Positions 1 through 8,754 of a DNA stretch of 64,000 bases are shown here, piece after piece. The notes under the pieces were generated by a model. It was not told the origin of the DNA, did not search any database, and was given only the letters and a program-made list of their open reading frames with translations. Numbering within the stretch: position 1 is the stretch's first letter; the number at the start of each line of letters is the position of its first letter. Made by a program: the position numbers and the translations under genes. The stretch covers positions 2,852,001 through 2,916,000 of the forward strand of contig NZ_JACHMG010000001.1 of NCBI RefSeq assembly GCF_014204865.1. Reading direction: 5' to 3'. This stretch comes from Amycolatopsis jiangsuensis. GTDB lineage: Bacteria > Actinomycetota > Actinomycetes > Mycobacteriales > Pseudonocardiaceae.

Positions 1-1
1 G

Positions 2-1639
2 GCTTACGGCGTGTGGTACTCGGAGTACATCGACCGCACCGAAGCCGACTACCGCGACACCATCCTGCCCCGGTTCCGTTCCGAGGGCGTGCCGCTGGAC
101 GTGCTCGTGGTCGACACCGACTTCAAGTCCCCGGCAACCTGGAACGGCTGGGAGATGCACCGGGCGAAGTTCCCCGACCCGGCGGAGTTCTTCTCCTGGG
201 CGCACGGCGAAGGCCTGCACACGACACTGAACGTGCACCCGAGCATCCAGGAGTCCGATCCCCAGTACGCGAAGGCCAGCGCGACCGCGAAGGGCAAGCT
301 GGCCACCGGCTGCGGCGACGGCTGCCACGTGTTCGACTGGGGTGATCCGAACCAGCTGAAGGCCTACCAGGACCTGCACGCCGACCTCGACAAGGCGGGC
401 AACGACTTCTGGTGGCTCGACTGGTGTTGCGACGCGTCACAGTCCACTTTGGCCGGAGTCACCCCGGACGCGTGGATCAACCGGCAGTACGCCGGGAACA
501 CGCCCGGACGCGGGTTCGTGCTTTCGCGGGCCTACGGTTCGCTCCAGTCGGGCGGGTACGGCAGCCCGACCGCTGTGCCTACCGGCCCGTGGGCGGACAA
601 GCGCACCACCGTGCACTTCACCGGGGACACACTGTCCACATGGGGCACGCTGGCCACCGAAGTCGGGGCGACGCCGAACGAATCGGCCGCCACCGGGATG
701 TCCGCGGTCAGTCACGACATCGGTGGACATGTCGACACCACGGGCCTGCCCGGCAGTGAGACCTATGTCGACAACGGACAGCAGAAGCGCACCGTGAAGC
801 TCCCCGACGACCTGTACGCGCGATGGGTGCAGTTCGGCACCTTCCAGCCGATCGACCGGTTGCACAGCAACCACGGCGACCGGCTGCCGTGGCAGTACGG
901 TCCGGAGGCGGACGCCTCGGCGGCACGGTTCCTGAACCTGCGCGAAAACCTGGTGCCCTACACCTATTCCCTCGCCCAGGAAGCCGCGACGACCGGGATG
1001 CCGGTGGTGCGCCCGACGTACCTGCAGTACCCGGACGAGCCCGCCGCGTACCCGGCCGCGTCGAAGGAGTACTTCTACGGCCCGGACGTGCTCGTCGCTC
1101 CGGTGACCACGCCGGGCACCCAGGCGGAGACCAGCGTCTGGTTCCCGCCGGGCCAGTGGACCGACTACTTCACCGGCCGCACCTACCAGGGCGGCACGAC
1201 CCAGACCGTGTCCACGGACCTGGGCACCATGCCGGTCTTCCTCCGCGCGGGCGGCGTTCTGGTCACGCACACCGGAAACGTCGAGCACGACCAGACAGCC
1301 GACCAGCTCACCGTCACCGCGTCAGCGGGCGCACCGGGCGCCTTCTCGCTGTACGAGGACGACGGCGCGCACGCGAACCGGAGCGCGACCACGAAGATCG
1401 GCTACGCCGAACAGGGCGGCAAGCACACGCTGACCGTCGCCCCGGCCGCCGGGACGTACCCCGGGCAGCCGGCGAAACGCGGCTGGACTGTGGAGCTCAC
1501 CGGGCTGACCTCCGCACCGGCGAACGTCACCGTGAACGGACGAGCCGCCACCGGGTCGTGGGACAGCACCCGGCACGTGTTCACGGTGCCGGTGGCGGAC
1601 CAGCCGATCGGCCAGACGCTCACCGTGCGCGCCTGGTGA
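2..1639 (+). CDS. Glycoside hydrolase family 31, 5' part outside window
   Basis: The reading frame is open from the first bases of the window, so the N-terminus lies upstream and about 545 residues are visible. GH31 enzymes are retaining alpha-glycosidases with a TIM barrel. The sequence shows the family landmarks: FWWLDW near visible residue 135 with the Asp expected to be the nucleophile, HFTGDTLSTW near 205 with the Asp expected as acid/base, and HDIGGH near 238. Beta-sandwich domains follow to the end, as usual for the family. Substrate (glucoside, xyloside or other) cannot be read from the visible part. A perfect GC-rich stem-loop follows the stop codon. Family assignment is firm; specificity is not. 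Confidence 0.88.
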   Translation, partial: AYGVWYSEYIDRTEADYRDTILPRFRSEGVPLDVLVVDTDFKSPATWNGWEMHRAKFPDPAEFFSWAHGEGLHTTLNVHPSIQESDPQYAKASATAKGKLATGCGDGCHVFDWGDPNQLKAYQDLHADLDKAGNDFWWLDWCCDASQSTLAGVTPDAWINRQYAGNTPGRGFVLSRAYGSLQSGGYGSPTAVPTGPWADKRTTVHFTGDTLSTWGTLATEVGATPNESAATGMSAVSHDIGGHVDTTGLPGSETYVDNGQQKRTVKLPDDLYARWVQFGTFQPIDRLHSNHGDRLPWQYGPEADASAARFLNLRENLVPYTYSLAQEAATTGMPVVRPTYLQYPDEPAAYPAASKEYFYGPDVLVAPVTTPGTQAETSVWFPPGQWTDYFTGRTYQGGTTQTVSTDLGTMPVFLRAGGVLVTHTGNVEHDQTADQLTVTASAGAPGAFSLYEDDGAHANRSATTKIGYAEQGGKHTLTVAPAAGTYPGQPAKRGWTVELTGLTSAPANVTVNGRAATGSWDSTRHVFTVPVADQPIGQTLTVRAW

Positions 1640-1640
1640 G

Positions 1641-1668
1641 GCCGGCGCCCGGCCGGATCGGCGCCGGC
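1641..1668 (+). terminator. Stem-loop after the GH31 gene
   Basis: GCCGGCGCC (1641-1649) pairs perfectly with GGCGCCGGC (1660-1668) across a 10-base loop, two bases after the GH31 stop. There is no T-tract, which is normal for GC-rich actinomycete terminators. Termination is inferred from structure and position. Confidence 0.55.
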
Positions 1669-2021
1669 ACGGTATCGTGGCGGGTGAACGAGCCTTCCGA
1701 AAGGAATCCGAGCTGTGGCAGGTGAAGACGACATCTCCGGGTGAGCCCGGGGCACGGCCCGCCGGCATGCGGCCGGTCACCGCTGCACGGTGACTGCGCG
1801 CTGCGGTGAGGCCGGGCCCCGCTCGCATCGGACAGCACCGTCCGCGCCCACGCGTGGGACGGCTTGTGCGTCACCCGGGGATTTCCGGGTGCGTAAGCAT
1901 GCGGCATGAGTGCTGTCGGATCGTGATGACCGCTGCCGTAGCGGTGCCGGGGCCTGCTGTCGTCCGAACTCTTTCCGTGCGGGCCGTATCGCGGTCCGCC
2001 GATTCACCGTGAGGCTTCCCG
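1669..2021 (+). promoter_or_regulatory. Long leader upstream of the ABC-F gene
   Basis: No convincing gene lies here. The stretch is rich in short perfect inverted repeats: GTCACCG/CGGTGAC around 1777-1796, and CACCCGG/CCGGGTG around 1873-1892. A possible leader frame starts at ATG 1926 and stops at TGA 2010-2012, nine bases before the ABC-F start, but no good ribosome site precedes it. Translation-sensing attenuators are known upstream of several antibiotic-resistance ABC-F genes; that this is one is inference from layout only. Confidence 0.3.
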
Positions 2022-3647
2022 ATGTCCGAAATTCGCGTTGTCCTGTCCGGGATCTCCTTTTCCTGGCCGGACGGCACTCCCGTCTTCGACCGGCTCTCCG
2101 CGACGTTCCCGGGCGGGCGCACCGGGCTCGTCGCCCCTAACGGGGCCGGCAAGTCCACTCTGCTGAAGATCATCGCCGGGCAGCTCGCGCCCACCGCCGG
2201 CAGTGTCACCGCCGACGGGGTGTTCGGCTACCTGCCGCAGGACCTCCCGCTCACCGCGGACCGCACGGTCGCCGAGGTGCTGGGCGCCGACGCGATCCTG
2301 TGCGCCATCGCCGCGATCGAGGCCGGTGACGCCGGCGAGGAGCACTTCACCACCATCGGCACCGACTGGGACATCGAAGAACGCACCCGCGCCCAGCTCG
2401 ACCGGCTCGGGCTCGACGACGTCGGCCTCGACCGGCGGCTCGGCACGCTCAGCGGCGGCCAGATCGTGTCACTCGGCCTGGCCGCGCAGCTGCTGCGCGA
2501 ACCCGACGTGCTGTTGCTCGACGAACCCACCAACAACCTCGACCGGCACGCCCGCGACCAGCTCCACACGGTGCTGGAGGGCTTCTCCGGCTGCCTCGTG
2601 GTGGTCAGCCACGACCGTGCGCTGCTCGACCGGATGGACCGGATCGCCGAACTGGAGTCCGGCTCGGCGATCCGGTTTTACGGCGGCAATTTCACCGAGT
2701 ACGAGGCAGCAGTGCGGGCCGAGCGGGAGGTGGCGGAGAAGAACATCCGCAACGCCGAACAGGAGGTGAACCGCGAGAAGCGGGAGATGCAGCAGGCCCG
2801 CGAACGTGCCGCCCGGCGAGCGAGCAACGCCGCGCGCAACGTCGCCGACGCGGGATTGCCGAAGATCTTCGCCGGTACGTTGAAACGCAACGCCCAGGAG
2901 TCCGCCGCGAAGGCGGATGGCACGCATTCCTCCCGGGTCGGCGCGGCCAAGGCCAGACTGGACCAGGCCGAGCGTTCCCTGCGCGAGGACCAGAAGATCA
3001 GCCTCGAACTCCCGAGGACCGCGGTGCCCGCCGGCCGCACCCTCTTCACCGGCAAGCACTTGCGGGTGCGCGACCTGTTCCCCGGCGAGGGCGTGGAGCT
3101 GTCGATCCGTGGGCCCGAGCGGATCGCGCTGACCGGTCCCAACGGCTCCGGCAAGTCCACCCTGCTGCGGCTGGTGCACGGCAGCCTGGAGCCCGACTCC
3201 GGGGCGATGAGCCGTGCCGAGGGCCGCATCGCCTACCTGTCGCAGCGGCTGGACTTGCTCGACGCCCACGCCACGGTGGCGGAAAGCCTCGCCGCGGCGG
3301 CCCCGGAGATGCTGCCCGCGGACCGGATGAACCTGCTCGCCCGCTTCCTCTTCCGCGGCGATCGCGCGCATCTGCCGGTCGGCGTGCTCTCCGGTGGCGA
3401 ACGGCTGCGCGCCACGCTGGCCTGCGTCCTGTTCGCCGAACCCGCCCCGCAGCTGCTGCTGCTCGACGAGCCGACGAACAACCTCGACCTGGTCAGCACC
3501 GGGCAGCTGGAAAGCGCGCTCGAGGCCTACCGGGGCGCGTTCGTGGTCGTCAGCCACGACGAGCGGTTCCTGGCGGAAATCGGCATCGGGCGCAGGCTGC
3601 AGCTCGCCGGCGGCGTGCTGCGGGAGGACTCCGGTTCGGCGGGCTGA
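2022..3647 (+). CDS. ABC-F family ATPase (ribosome-acting type)
   Basis: A 541-residue cytosolic protein with two ABC ATPase domains and no membrane segments, the ABC-F plan. Walker A motifs are near residues 39 (APNGAGKST) and 372 (GPNGSGKST). Signatures LSGGQ (about 142) and LSGGE (about 457) and Walker B blocks ending LLLDEPTNN (about 163 and 480) are intact, so both sites look active. The domains are joined by a long charged linker (about 225-345), the part that enters the ribosomal tRNA site in this family. ABC-F proteins act on the ribosome as translation factors or antibiotic-protection proteins; which applies here cannot be decided. The ATG has only a weak upstream purine stretch, and a structured 350-base leader precedes it. 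Confidence 0.85.
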   Translation: MSEIRVVLSGISFSWPDGTPVFDRLSATFPGGRTGLVAPNGAGKSTLLKIIAGQLAPTAGSVTADGVFGYLPQDLPLTADRTVAEVLGADAILCAIAAIEAGDAGEEHFTTIGTDWDIEERTRAQLDRLGLDDVGLDRRLGTLSGGQIVSLGLAAQLLREPDVLLLDEPTNNLDRHARDQLHTVLEGFSGCLVVVSHDRALLDRMDRIAELESGSAIRFYGGNFTEYEAAVRAEREVAEKNIRNAEQEVNREKREMQQARERAARRASNAARNVADAGLPKIFAGTLKRNAQESAAKADGTHSSRVGAAKARLDQAERSLREDQKISLELPRTAVPAGRTLFTGKHLRVRDLFPGEGVELSIRGPERIALTGPNGSGKSTLLRLVHGSLEPDSGAMSRAEGRIAYLSQRLDLLDAHATVAESLAAAAPEMLPADRMNLLARFLFRGDRAHLPVGVLSGGERLRATLACVLFAEPAPQLLLLDEPTNNLDLVSTGQLESALEAYRGAFVVVSHDERFLAEIGIGRRLQLAGGVLREDSGSAG

Positions 3648-3718
3648 CCGCCGCGCACAGCTCGACGAGGTACAGTCGCCGCGGGCAGCAGCGAGCCAGC
3701 CGTGGCAGAGGGGACGAC

Positions 3719-4879
3719 GTGGGAATTTTCGACAAGATCCGCGGCGAGTTCATCGACATCATCGAATGGACCGACGACAGCCGGGACACCATCGTGTGGC
3801 GCTTCCCGCGCCACGAGAACGAGATCAAGATGGGCGCCCGGCTCACCGTCCGCGAATCGCAGGCGGCGGTCTTCGTCAACGAGGGCCAGGTCGCCGACGC
3901 CTACCCGCCGGGCATGTACACCCTGCAGACACAGAACATGCCGGTCCTGTCCACCCTCAAGGGCTGGAAGTACGGCTTCGACTCGCCGTTCAAGGCCGAG
4001 GTCTACTTCGTCAGCACCCGGCAGTTCACCGACCTCAAATGGGGCACGCAGAACCCGGTGATGGTGCGGGACCCGGAGTTCGGCATGGTCCGGCTGCGCG
4101 CGTTCGGCGGCTACGCGGTGCGCGTGGTCGAGCCGGTCGCGCTGCTGCGGGAACTGGCCGGCACCGACCCGCAGTTCCGCACCGAGGAGGTCTCGGAGTA
4201 CCTCCGCCAGCTGATCATCGGCAAGCTCGGCCCGGCGCTGGCGTCCTCCGGCGTGCCGATGCTCGACCTGGTCACCCAACAGGGCCAGATCGGCGACAAG
4301 CTCGCCCTCGCGCTCAACCTCGAGCTGCGCTCGGTCGGTGTCGAGATCACCAAGTTCATCATCGAGAACATCTCGGTGCCGCCCGAGGTCGAGGCGGCGA
4401 TCGACAAGCGCACGCAGATGGGCATCGCCGGCAACCTCGACCAGTACACCCAGTTCCAGTCCGCGAACGCCATCGAGGCGGCGGCGAAGAACCCGGGCGG
4501 CGCGGGCGAGGGACTGGGCGTCGGCCTCGGCATGGCGCTCGGCCAACGGGCCGCCGGGCAGCAGGCTCCGCAGGGCCAGCCCCAGTACCAGCAGCAGTAT
4601 CAGCAGCCACCGTCCGGACCGCAGTACCAGCAGGCCCCCGCCGCACCCCCGGGCCCGCCGCCACTGCCGCAGGCCGAGCAGTGGTACCTCGGCGCGGGCG
4701 GGCAGCAGCTCGGTCCGTTCGACCGCGGCCAGCTGGCCCAGCAGGTCAGCTCGGGCACGCTGACCCGGGAAACCCTGGTCTGGAAAGCGGGAATGGCCGA
4801 ATGGACCGCGGCCGCGCAGGTGCCGGAGGTGGCGCCGCTGCTCGCGGCGACCCCGCCGCCGCTGCCACCGCAGTCCTGA
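3719..4879 (+). CDS. SPFH-domain protein with C-terminal GYF_2 domain
   Basis: A 386-residue protein starting at GTG behind GAGGGGAC. The N-terminal two thirds (about 10-235) match the SPFH subgroup often labelled virion core protein, the group of Bacillus YdjI. A Gln/Pro-rich disordered linker follows (about 275-318), then a GYF_2 module (about 321-375) beginning QWYLGAGG and containing LVWKAGMAEW. There is no membrane segment, so it would reach the membrane through a partner. The gene for a double zinc-ribbon membrane protein follows after 86 bases, the same pairing as ydjI/ydjG, where the complex recruits PspA under membrane stress. No PspA gene lies nearby. The family is clear; the role is inferred from context. 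Confidence 0.8.
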   Translation: MGIFDKIRGEFIDIIEWTDDSRDTIVWRFPRHENEIKMGARLTVRESQAAVFVNEGQVADAYPPGMYTLQTQNMPVLSTLKGWKYGFDSPFKAEVYFVSTRQFTDLKWGTQNPVMVRDPEFGMVRLRAFGGYAVRVVEPVALLRELAGTDPQFRTEEVSEYLRQLIIGKLGPALASSGVPMLDLVTQQGQIGDKLALALNLELRSVGVEITKFIIENISVPPEVEAAIDKRTQMGIAGNLDQYTQFQSANAIEAAAKNPGGAGEGLGVGLGMALGQRAAGQQAPQGQPQYQQQYQQPPSGPQYQQAPAAPPGPPPLPQAEQWYLGAGGQQLGPFDRGQLAQQVSSGTLTRETLVWKAGMAEWTAAAQVPEVAPLLAATPPPLPPQS

Positions 4880-4965
4880 CCCTGCCGCGACCCTGACACC
4901 CGTTGTCACCGCCGACCTGACGCCACCGCCGGCGCGGTCCGGACGCCACTCTCCCGGGGGACCTG

Positions 4966-6072
4966 ATGACCGACCCACGTTTCCAGCAGGCCGGCGTGGC
5001 GGCCACGACCTACCCGTGCGGCGGCTGCGGCGCGCGCCTGGAGTTCGCGCCGGGGACCACCGCGCTGCAGTGCCCGTACTGCGGGTTCCGGCAGGAAATC
5101 ACCGCGGGAGACCGGCAGATCCGCGAGATCCCGTTCGGTGAGCTGGCGAACCTGGCCCGCAAGCCGGTGGGCAGCATCGGGAAGTACGTCTTCGCGTGCC
5201 AGCGCTGCTCGGCGCGCACCGAGACGAACGAGACCGCGAGCCTCTGCCAGTTCTGCGGTGCGCCGCTGGTGATCGACCCGGCGGCGTCCGGCCAGCTGGT
5301 TCCCGAGGGCGTGCTGCCGTTCGCGATCGACCACGCCGCGGTGAGCACGCATCTGAAGAAGTGGACCTCGTCGCGCCGTTTCGCGCCCAACGCGCTGAAA
5401 AAGGTCACCACCGCCGAAACCACCAAAAGCACGTACCTGCCGCACTGGACCTACGATTCGCAGACCGAATCGGCCTACACCGGGCAGCGCGGCGAGTACT
5501 ACTACGTGACCGAGACCTACTACGACAACGGCCAGCGCAAGACCCGCCGAGTCCGCCGCACCCGGTGGTACCCGGCGCGGGGCCGGGTCGCGCGGGCGTT
5601 CGACGACGTGCTGGTCCCGGCAAGCACCCAGCTGCCGATCGAGCAGATCGACAAGCTCGCGCCGTGGCCGCTGCCGGAGGCGGCCCCCTACCAGCAGCAG
5701 TACCTCGCCGGGCACTTCGCGTTGCGCTACGACGTGGAGCCCGAGGCCGGTTTCGAGGAAGCGAAGCGGCGGATGGCCCCGGTCATCGAGAACGACTGCG
5801 AACACGACATCGGCGGCGACACCCAGCGGGTGCATTCGGTGGACACCCGCCACCACAACGTGTCGTTCAAGCTGATGCTGCTGCCGGTATGGGTGGCCAG
5901 CTACGTCTACCAGGGCAGGAACTGGCAGATCCTGGTCAACGGCCGCACCGGCGAGGTCCACGGCGAGCGGCCGTGGAGCAAGGTGAAGATCGCGATCGCG
6001 GTGGTGGTCGCGCTGATCGTGATCGCCGCGATCGTGTACTTCGTCGCCACGGGCGGGCACCACTCCCGCTGA
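4966..6072 (+). CDS. Double zinc-ribbon, tail-anchored membrane protein
   Basis: A 368-residue protein with two four-Cys zinc ribbons: CGGC...CPYC at residues 18-39 and CQRC...CQFC at about 78-98. A middle domain is rich in Tyr and Trp (PHWTYDS, GEYYYVTETYYDNGQ). One hydrophobic helix at about 341-360, preceded by WSKVK, would anchor the C-terminus. The arrangement resembles Bacillus YdjG and TFIIB-type zinc-ribbon proteins, which work with the SPFH protein YdjI; the SPFH gene lies directly upstream. The start is ATG after CGGGGGACCTG. It ends 24 bases before the end of the convergent regulator gene. Biochemical function is unknown. Confidence 0.75.
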   Translation: MTDPRFQQAGVAATTYPCGGCGARLEFAPGTTALQCPYCGFRQEITAGDRQIREIPFGELANLARKPVGSIGKYVFACQRCSARTETNETASLCQFCGAPLVIDPAASGQLVPEGVLPFAIDHAAVSTHLKKWTSSRRFAPNALKKVTTAETTKSTYLPHWTYDSQTESAYTGQRGEYYYVTETYYDNGQRKTRRVRRTRWYPARGRVARAFDDVLVPASTQLPIEQIDKLAPWPLPEAAPYQQQYLAGHFALRYDVEPEAGFEEAKRRMAPVIENDCEHDIGGDTQRVHSVDTRHHNVSFKLMLLPVWVASYVYQGRNWQILVNGRTGEVHGERPWSKVKIAIAVVVALIVIAAIVYFVATGGHHSR

Positions 6073-6096
6073 GGAGTGGCTACCCGGCGTCGCCAC

Positions 6097-7551
6097 TCAC
6101 GAGCGGAGCTGGCGGGCCTTGATGCCGTACTGCGCCATCTTGCGGTAGATCGTCGCGCGGCCCATGCCCAGTTCGGTCGCGGCGCCCACCACGGTGGCGC
6201 CGGGCTGGGCGAGGCAGCGCACGATCTCGTCGCGTTCCATCGCCTGCAGGCGGCTGAGCCGGTGCCCGGCGGTGGTGAAGATCTCGGCGGACAGCTGCGG
6301 TGCGTCGACGACCTCCGACCGCGAGGCGGCTTCGCGCACGACACGGCGCAGCTGTTTCACGTTCTCCGGCCAGTCGTAGGCGGTCAGTGCCCGCGCGGCA
6401 GCCGGGGTGAAGGTGACCTCGCGGCCGCGCACCCGGCGCGCGAAGTGGTGCGCGAGCGGGAGCACGTCGTCCGGACGGAACCGCAGCGCGGGCACCTCGA
6501 CCACGGTGTCCACGTGCGGGACGAGTGATTCCGGCAGCGTGGCCGGATCCACCGCGGTCAGCACGAACGGCGAGGCCCCGGATTCGACGTGTGCGGCCGA
6601 GAACCGCTGCCCCAGCTCACTGGCCGCCCAGGCGGGCAGAGTGTCCACTCCGGACACGACCACGCAGGTGCTTTCCTTGCCCAGCTCCGGTGCCCACACC
6701 GTGAGCCAGGCGCGGACGTCGTCCGGCGCCGGCGGCCGCGCGTTGAGCAGCCGCTCACGCGGCCGCAGTTCCCGGCGCGCCATCGCGGCCAGCGCGGTCT
6801 TGCCCGCACCCGGCTCCCCGGTCACCAGCACGGTCTGCCCGCGGCGCATCGCGTCGATCGCTTCCATCAGCGGGTGCTCCCACCCGGCCGACAGCGGTGG
6901 CGGCTCGACCTGCTCGGCGTACATCCGGAACACCTCGCCCCGCGGCGCGCGCCTCGGGCGGCGCCCGGAAGCCCGTGCCAGCATCAGCGCGCTGGTGTGC
7001 CCGGCGGCGGTCTGGGCCAGCGCCAGCAGCAGCTCGGACGACTGCTCCGACCAGGTGGTGAGGTTGACGCTGCCGGCCAGCTCCCCGGACAACGGATCCA
7101 GCACCGGCACCGCGGCACAGGTGTAGCCGCGCAGGCTGGTGCAGTAGTGCTCGGCCGCACGCACCAGCGACGGCGCGCGGTCGGCCAGCGCCAGGCCGAG
7201 ACCGTTCGTACCGGCGTTGCTCTCGGCGAAGAAGAAGCCGGGGGCGAGGTGCACACGGTCGAGGGAGCGGGTGATCGTGCTGTCCCCGCAGATCCGGCTG
7301 AGCACCAGTCCGTCGCTGTCGGTGAGCATCAGGCTGATCGGCTCGTTCGCCAGCGTCTGGTGCAGGCCCTGCAGCACCTCGTGGCCGCATTCGTAGAGCA
7401 GCGAACTGGTGTCGACCGAACCGGTGAAAACGGGGTTGACCTCGTCATCGGGCACGCCGTAGCGCGCGCTGCGCTGCCACGACGCGCGCAACCGGGGTGC
7501 GCTGGCGTCGCGGGCCTCGACCGGCCCGGTTCCGCCCTGCTTGTCCGGCAC
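6097..7551 (-). CDS. GAF-Fis transcriptional activator (MimR/AcoR-like)
   Basis: A 484-residue regulator. An N-terminal GAF sensor region (about 60-200) is followed by an AAA+-like domain with Walker A GEPGAGKT (about 243), then a C-terminal Fis helix-turn-helix (about 445-480, ATELGMGRATIYRKM). The GAFTGA loop that contacts sigma-54 is absent and Walker B is weak, in line with actinomycetes lacking sigma-54; MimR and related regulators of propane-monooxygenase operons share this form. The gene is divergent from the amidohydrolase operon with one perfect palindrome in the gap, so it probably activates that operon. GTG at 7551 follows CCAGGAGGTCGAT; an ATG two bases upstream is out of frame. 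Confidence 0.8.
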   Translation of the reverse strand: MPDKQGGTGPVEARDASAPRLRASWQRSARYGVPDDEVNPVFTGSVDTSSLLYECGHEVLQGLHQTLANEPISLMLTDSDGLVLSRICGDSTITRSLDRVHLAPGFFFAESNAGTNGLGLALADRAPSLVRAAEHYCTSLRGYTCAAVPVLDPLSGELAGSVNLTTWSEQSSELLLALAQTAAGHTSALMLARASGRRPRRAPRGEVFRMYAEQVEPPPLSAGWEHPLMEAIDAMRRGQTVLVTGEPGAGKTALAAMARRELRPRERLLNARPPAPDDVRAWLTVWAPELGKESTCVVVSGVDTLPAWAASELGQRFSAAHVESGASPFVLTAVDPATLPESLVPHVDTVVEVPALRFRPDDVLPLAHHFARRVRGREVTFTPAAARALTAYDWPENVKQLRRVVREAASRSEVVDAPQLSAEIFTTAGHRLSRLQAMERDEIVRCLAQPGATVVGAATELGMGRATIYRKMAQYGIKARQLRS

Positions 7552-7628
7552 ATCGACCTCCTGGACCGCGCCCTTGCGTCCGACGGGGTCAGCCTAGGTC
7601 CTCCAGCATAACCGGCGGCCCGTGCGGA

Positions 7629-7645
7629 TGTCTCAAACTGAGACA
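7629..7645. promoter_or_regulatory. Palindromic operator, TGTCTCA-AAC-TGAGACA
   Basis: A perfect 7-base inverted repeat with a 3-base spacer, in the 177-base gap between the GAF/Fis regulator and the amidohydrolase operon and about 84 bases before the operon start codon. TGT...ACA ends and an upstream position are typical of AcoR/MimR-type activator sites. It is probably bound by the adjacent regulator; binding is inferred. Confidence 0.6.
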
Positions 7646-7728
7646 GCGAAGCACTCGCTGACCTGCGTGAACAGACCTACCGTCCGTGGCCTGACGTGCC
7701 AACGCGGCCACGAAGGCGGAGGAACTCC

Positions 7729-8754
7729 ATGTACAGCAAGGACGGCGAGAACTACTACATCCTCGACGCGCACATCGCGCTCTGGGACGCCCGCGCCGAG
7801 AACCAGCGCAACATCCACGGCAAGCAGTTCATCGACTGCTTCTACGACTACCACCGCAACCTCGGCCCGGAGTCCGAGACCTGGCCCTACGAGGACTTCC
7901 TCTACCAGGGCGGCGAACGGCTGATGAAGGACATCTTCACCGACGGCTACGTGGACCACGCGATCTTCCAGCCCGCCGCGCTGCCGGCCTTCTACCGCAA
8001 CAACTTCGGCCAGACCGAAGAGGCGTTCGCGCTGGCGCAGAAGCATCCGGACAAGCTCACCTACAACCACTGCTGGGACCCGCGCTTCGGCGAGGACGGG
8101 CTCAAGCAGCTGCGCGAGGACGCGAAGCGGTTCAACCTCAAGGGCGCCAAGCTCTACACCGCCGAATGGTTCGGCGACTCCCGCGGCTGGAAGCTCGACG
8201 ACAAGTGGAGCTACCGGTACCTGGAGGCCGCGCAGGAACTGGGCATCAAGAACATCCACATCCACAAGGGCCCGACCATCCGCCCGCTGGACCGCGACGC
8301 CTTCGACGTCGCCGACGTGGACAAGGTCGCCACCGACTTCACCGAGCTGAACTTCGTGATCGAGCACTGCGGCCTGCCCCGGCTGGAGGACTTCTGCTGG
8401 ATCGCCACCCAGGAGCCGAACGTGCACGCCGGGCTCGCGGTCGCGATGCCGTTCATCCACACCCGCCCGCGCTACTTCGCGCAGATCATCGGCGAGTTGC
8501 TGTACTGGCTGGACGAGAACCGGATCCAGTTCTCCAGCGACTACGCGATCTGGACCCCGAAGTGGCTGGTGGAGAAGTTCGTCGACTTCGAGATCCCGGA
8601 GGACATGACCGAGTACCCGGCGCTGACCACCGAGGTCAAGAAGAAGATCCTCGGCCTGAACGCCGCCGCGATGTACGACATCGAGGTGCCCGCCGAACTG
8701 CAGGTCGCCGACCCACCGGCGAAGGCGGAGACCGAAGCCGTGGCGGTCGCCTGA
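7729..8754 (+). CDS. Amidohydrolase of the propane-monooxygenase accessory type
   Basis: A 341-residue amidohydrolase-2 family protein. Candidate metal ligands include DAHIALWD at residues 13-20, NHCWDPRFGEDG near 110, HIHKGP near 180 and IEHCGLPRLEDF near 215. Orthologue-like amidohydrolases are encoded downstream of soluble di-iron monooxygenases (prm/mim clusters), where they are needed for function though their reaction is unclear. The start is ATG 7729 behind GGAGGAACTCC; a longer frame from 7696 would add an Arg-rich tail and lacks a ribosome site. The stop overlaps the next start (TGATG), so translation is coupled. No monooxygenase subunit gene is present in this locus. Confidence 0.8.
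   Translation: MYSKDGENYYILDAHIALWDARAENQRNIHGKQFIDCFYDYHRNLGPESETWPYEDFLYQGGERLMKDIFTDGYVDHAIFQPAALPAFYRNNFGQTEEAFALAQKHPDKLTYNHCWDPRFGEDGLKQLREDAKRFNLKGAKLYTAEWFGDSRGWKLDDKWSYRYLEAAQELGIKNIHIHKGPTIRPLDRDAFDVADVDKVATDFTELNFVIEHCGLPRLEDFCWIATQEPNVHAGLAVAMPFIHTRPRYFAQIIGELLYWLDENRIQFSSDYAIWTPKWLVEKFVDFEIPEDMTEYPALTTEVKKKILGLNAAAMYDIEVPAELQVADPPAKAETEAVAVA

Noticed and set aside
1684..1725. 13-codon frame starting GTG after the GH31 gene
   Set aside because: Too far from the ABC-F gene and without conserved features; could be chance.
3527..4978. Long open frame antisense to the SPFH gene
   Set aside because: It is a shadow of the SPFH gene, with no ribosome site or recognisable domain.
6097..7551. 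Sigma-54-dependent activator
   Set aside because: The GAFTGA motif is absent and sigma-54 is not expected in actinomycetes.
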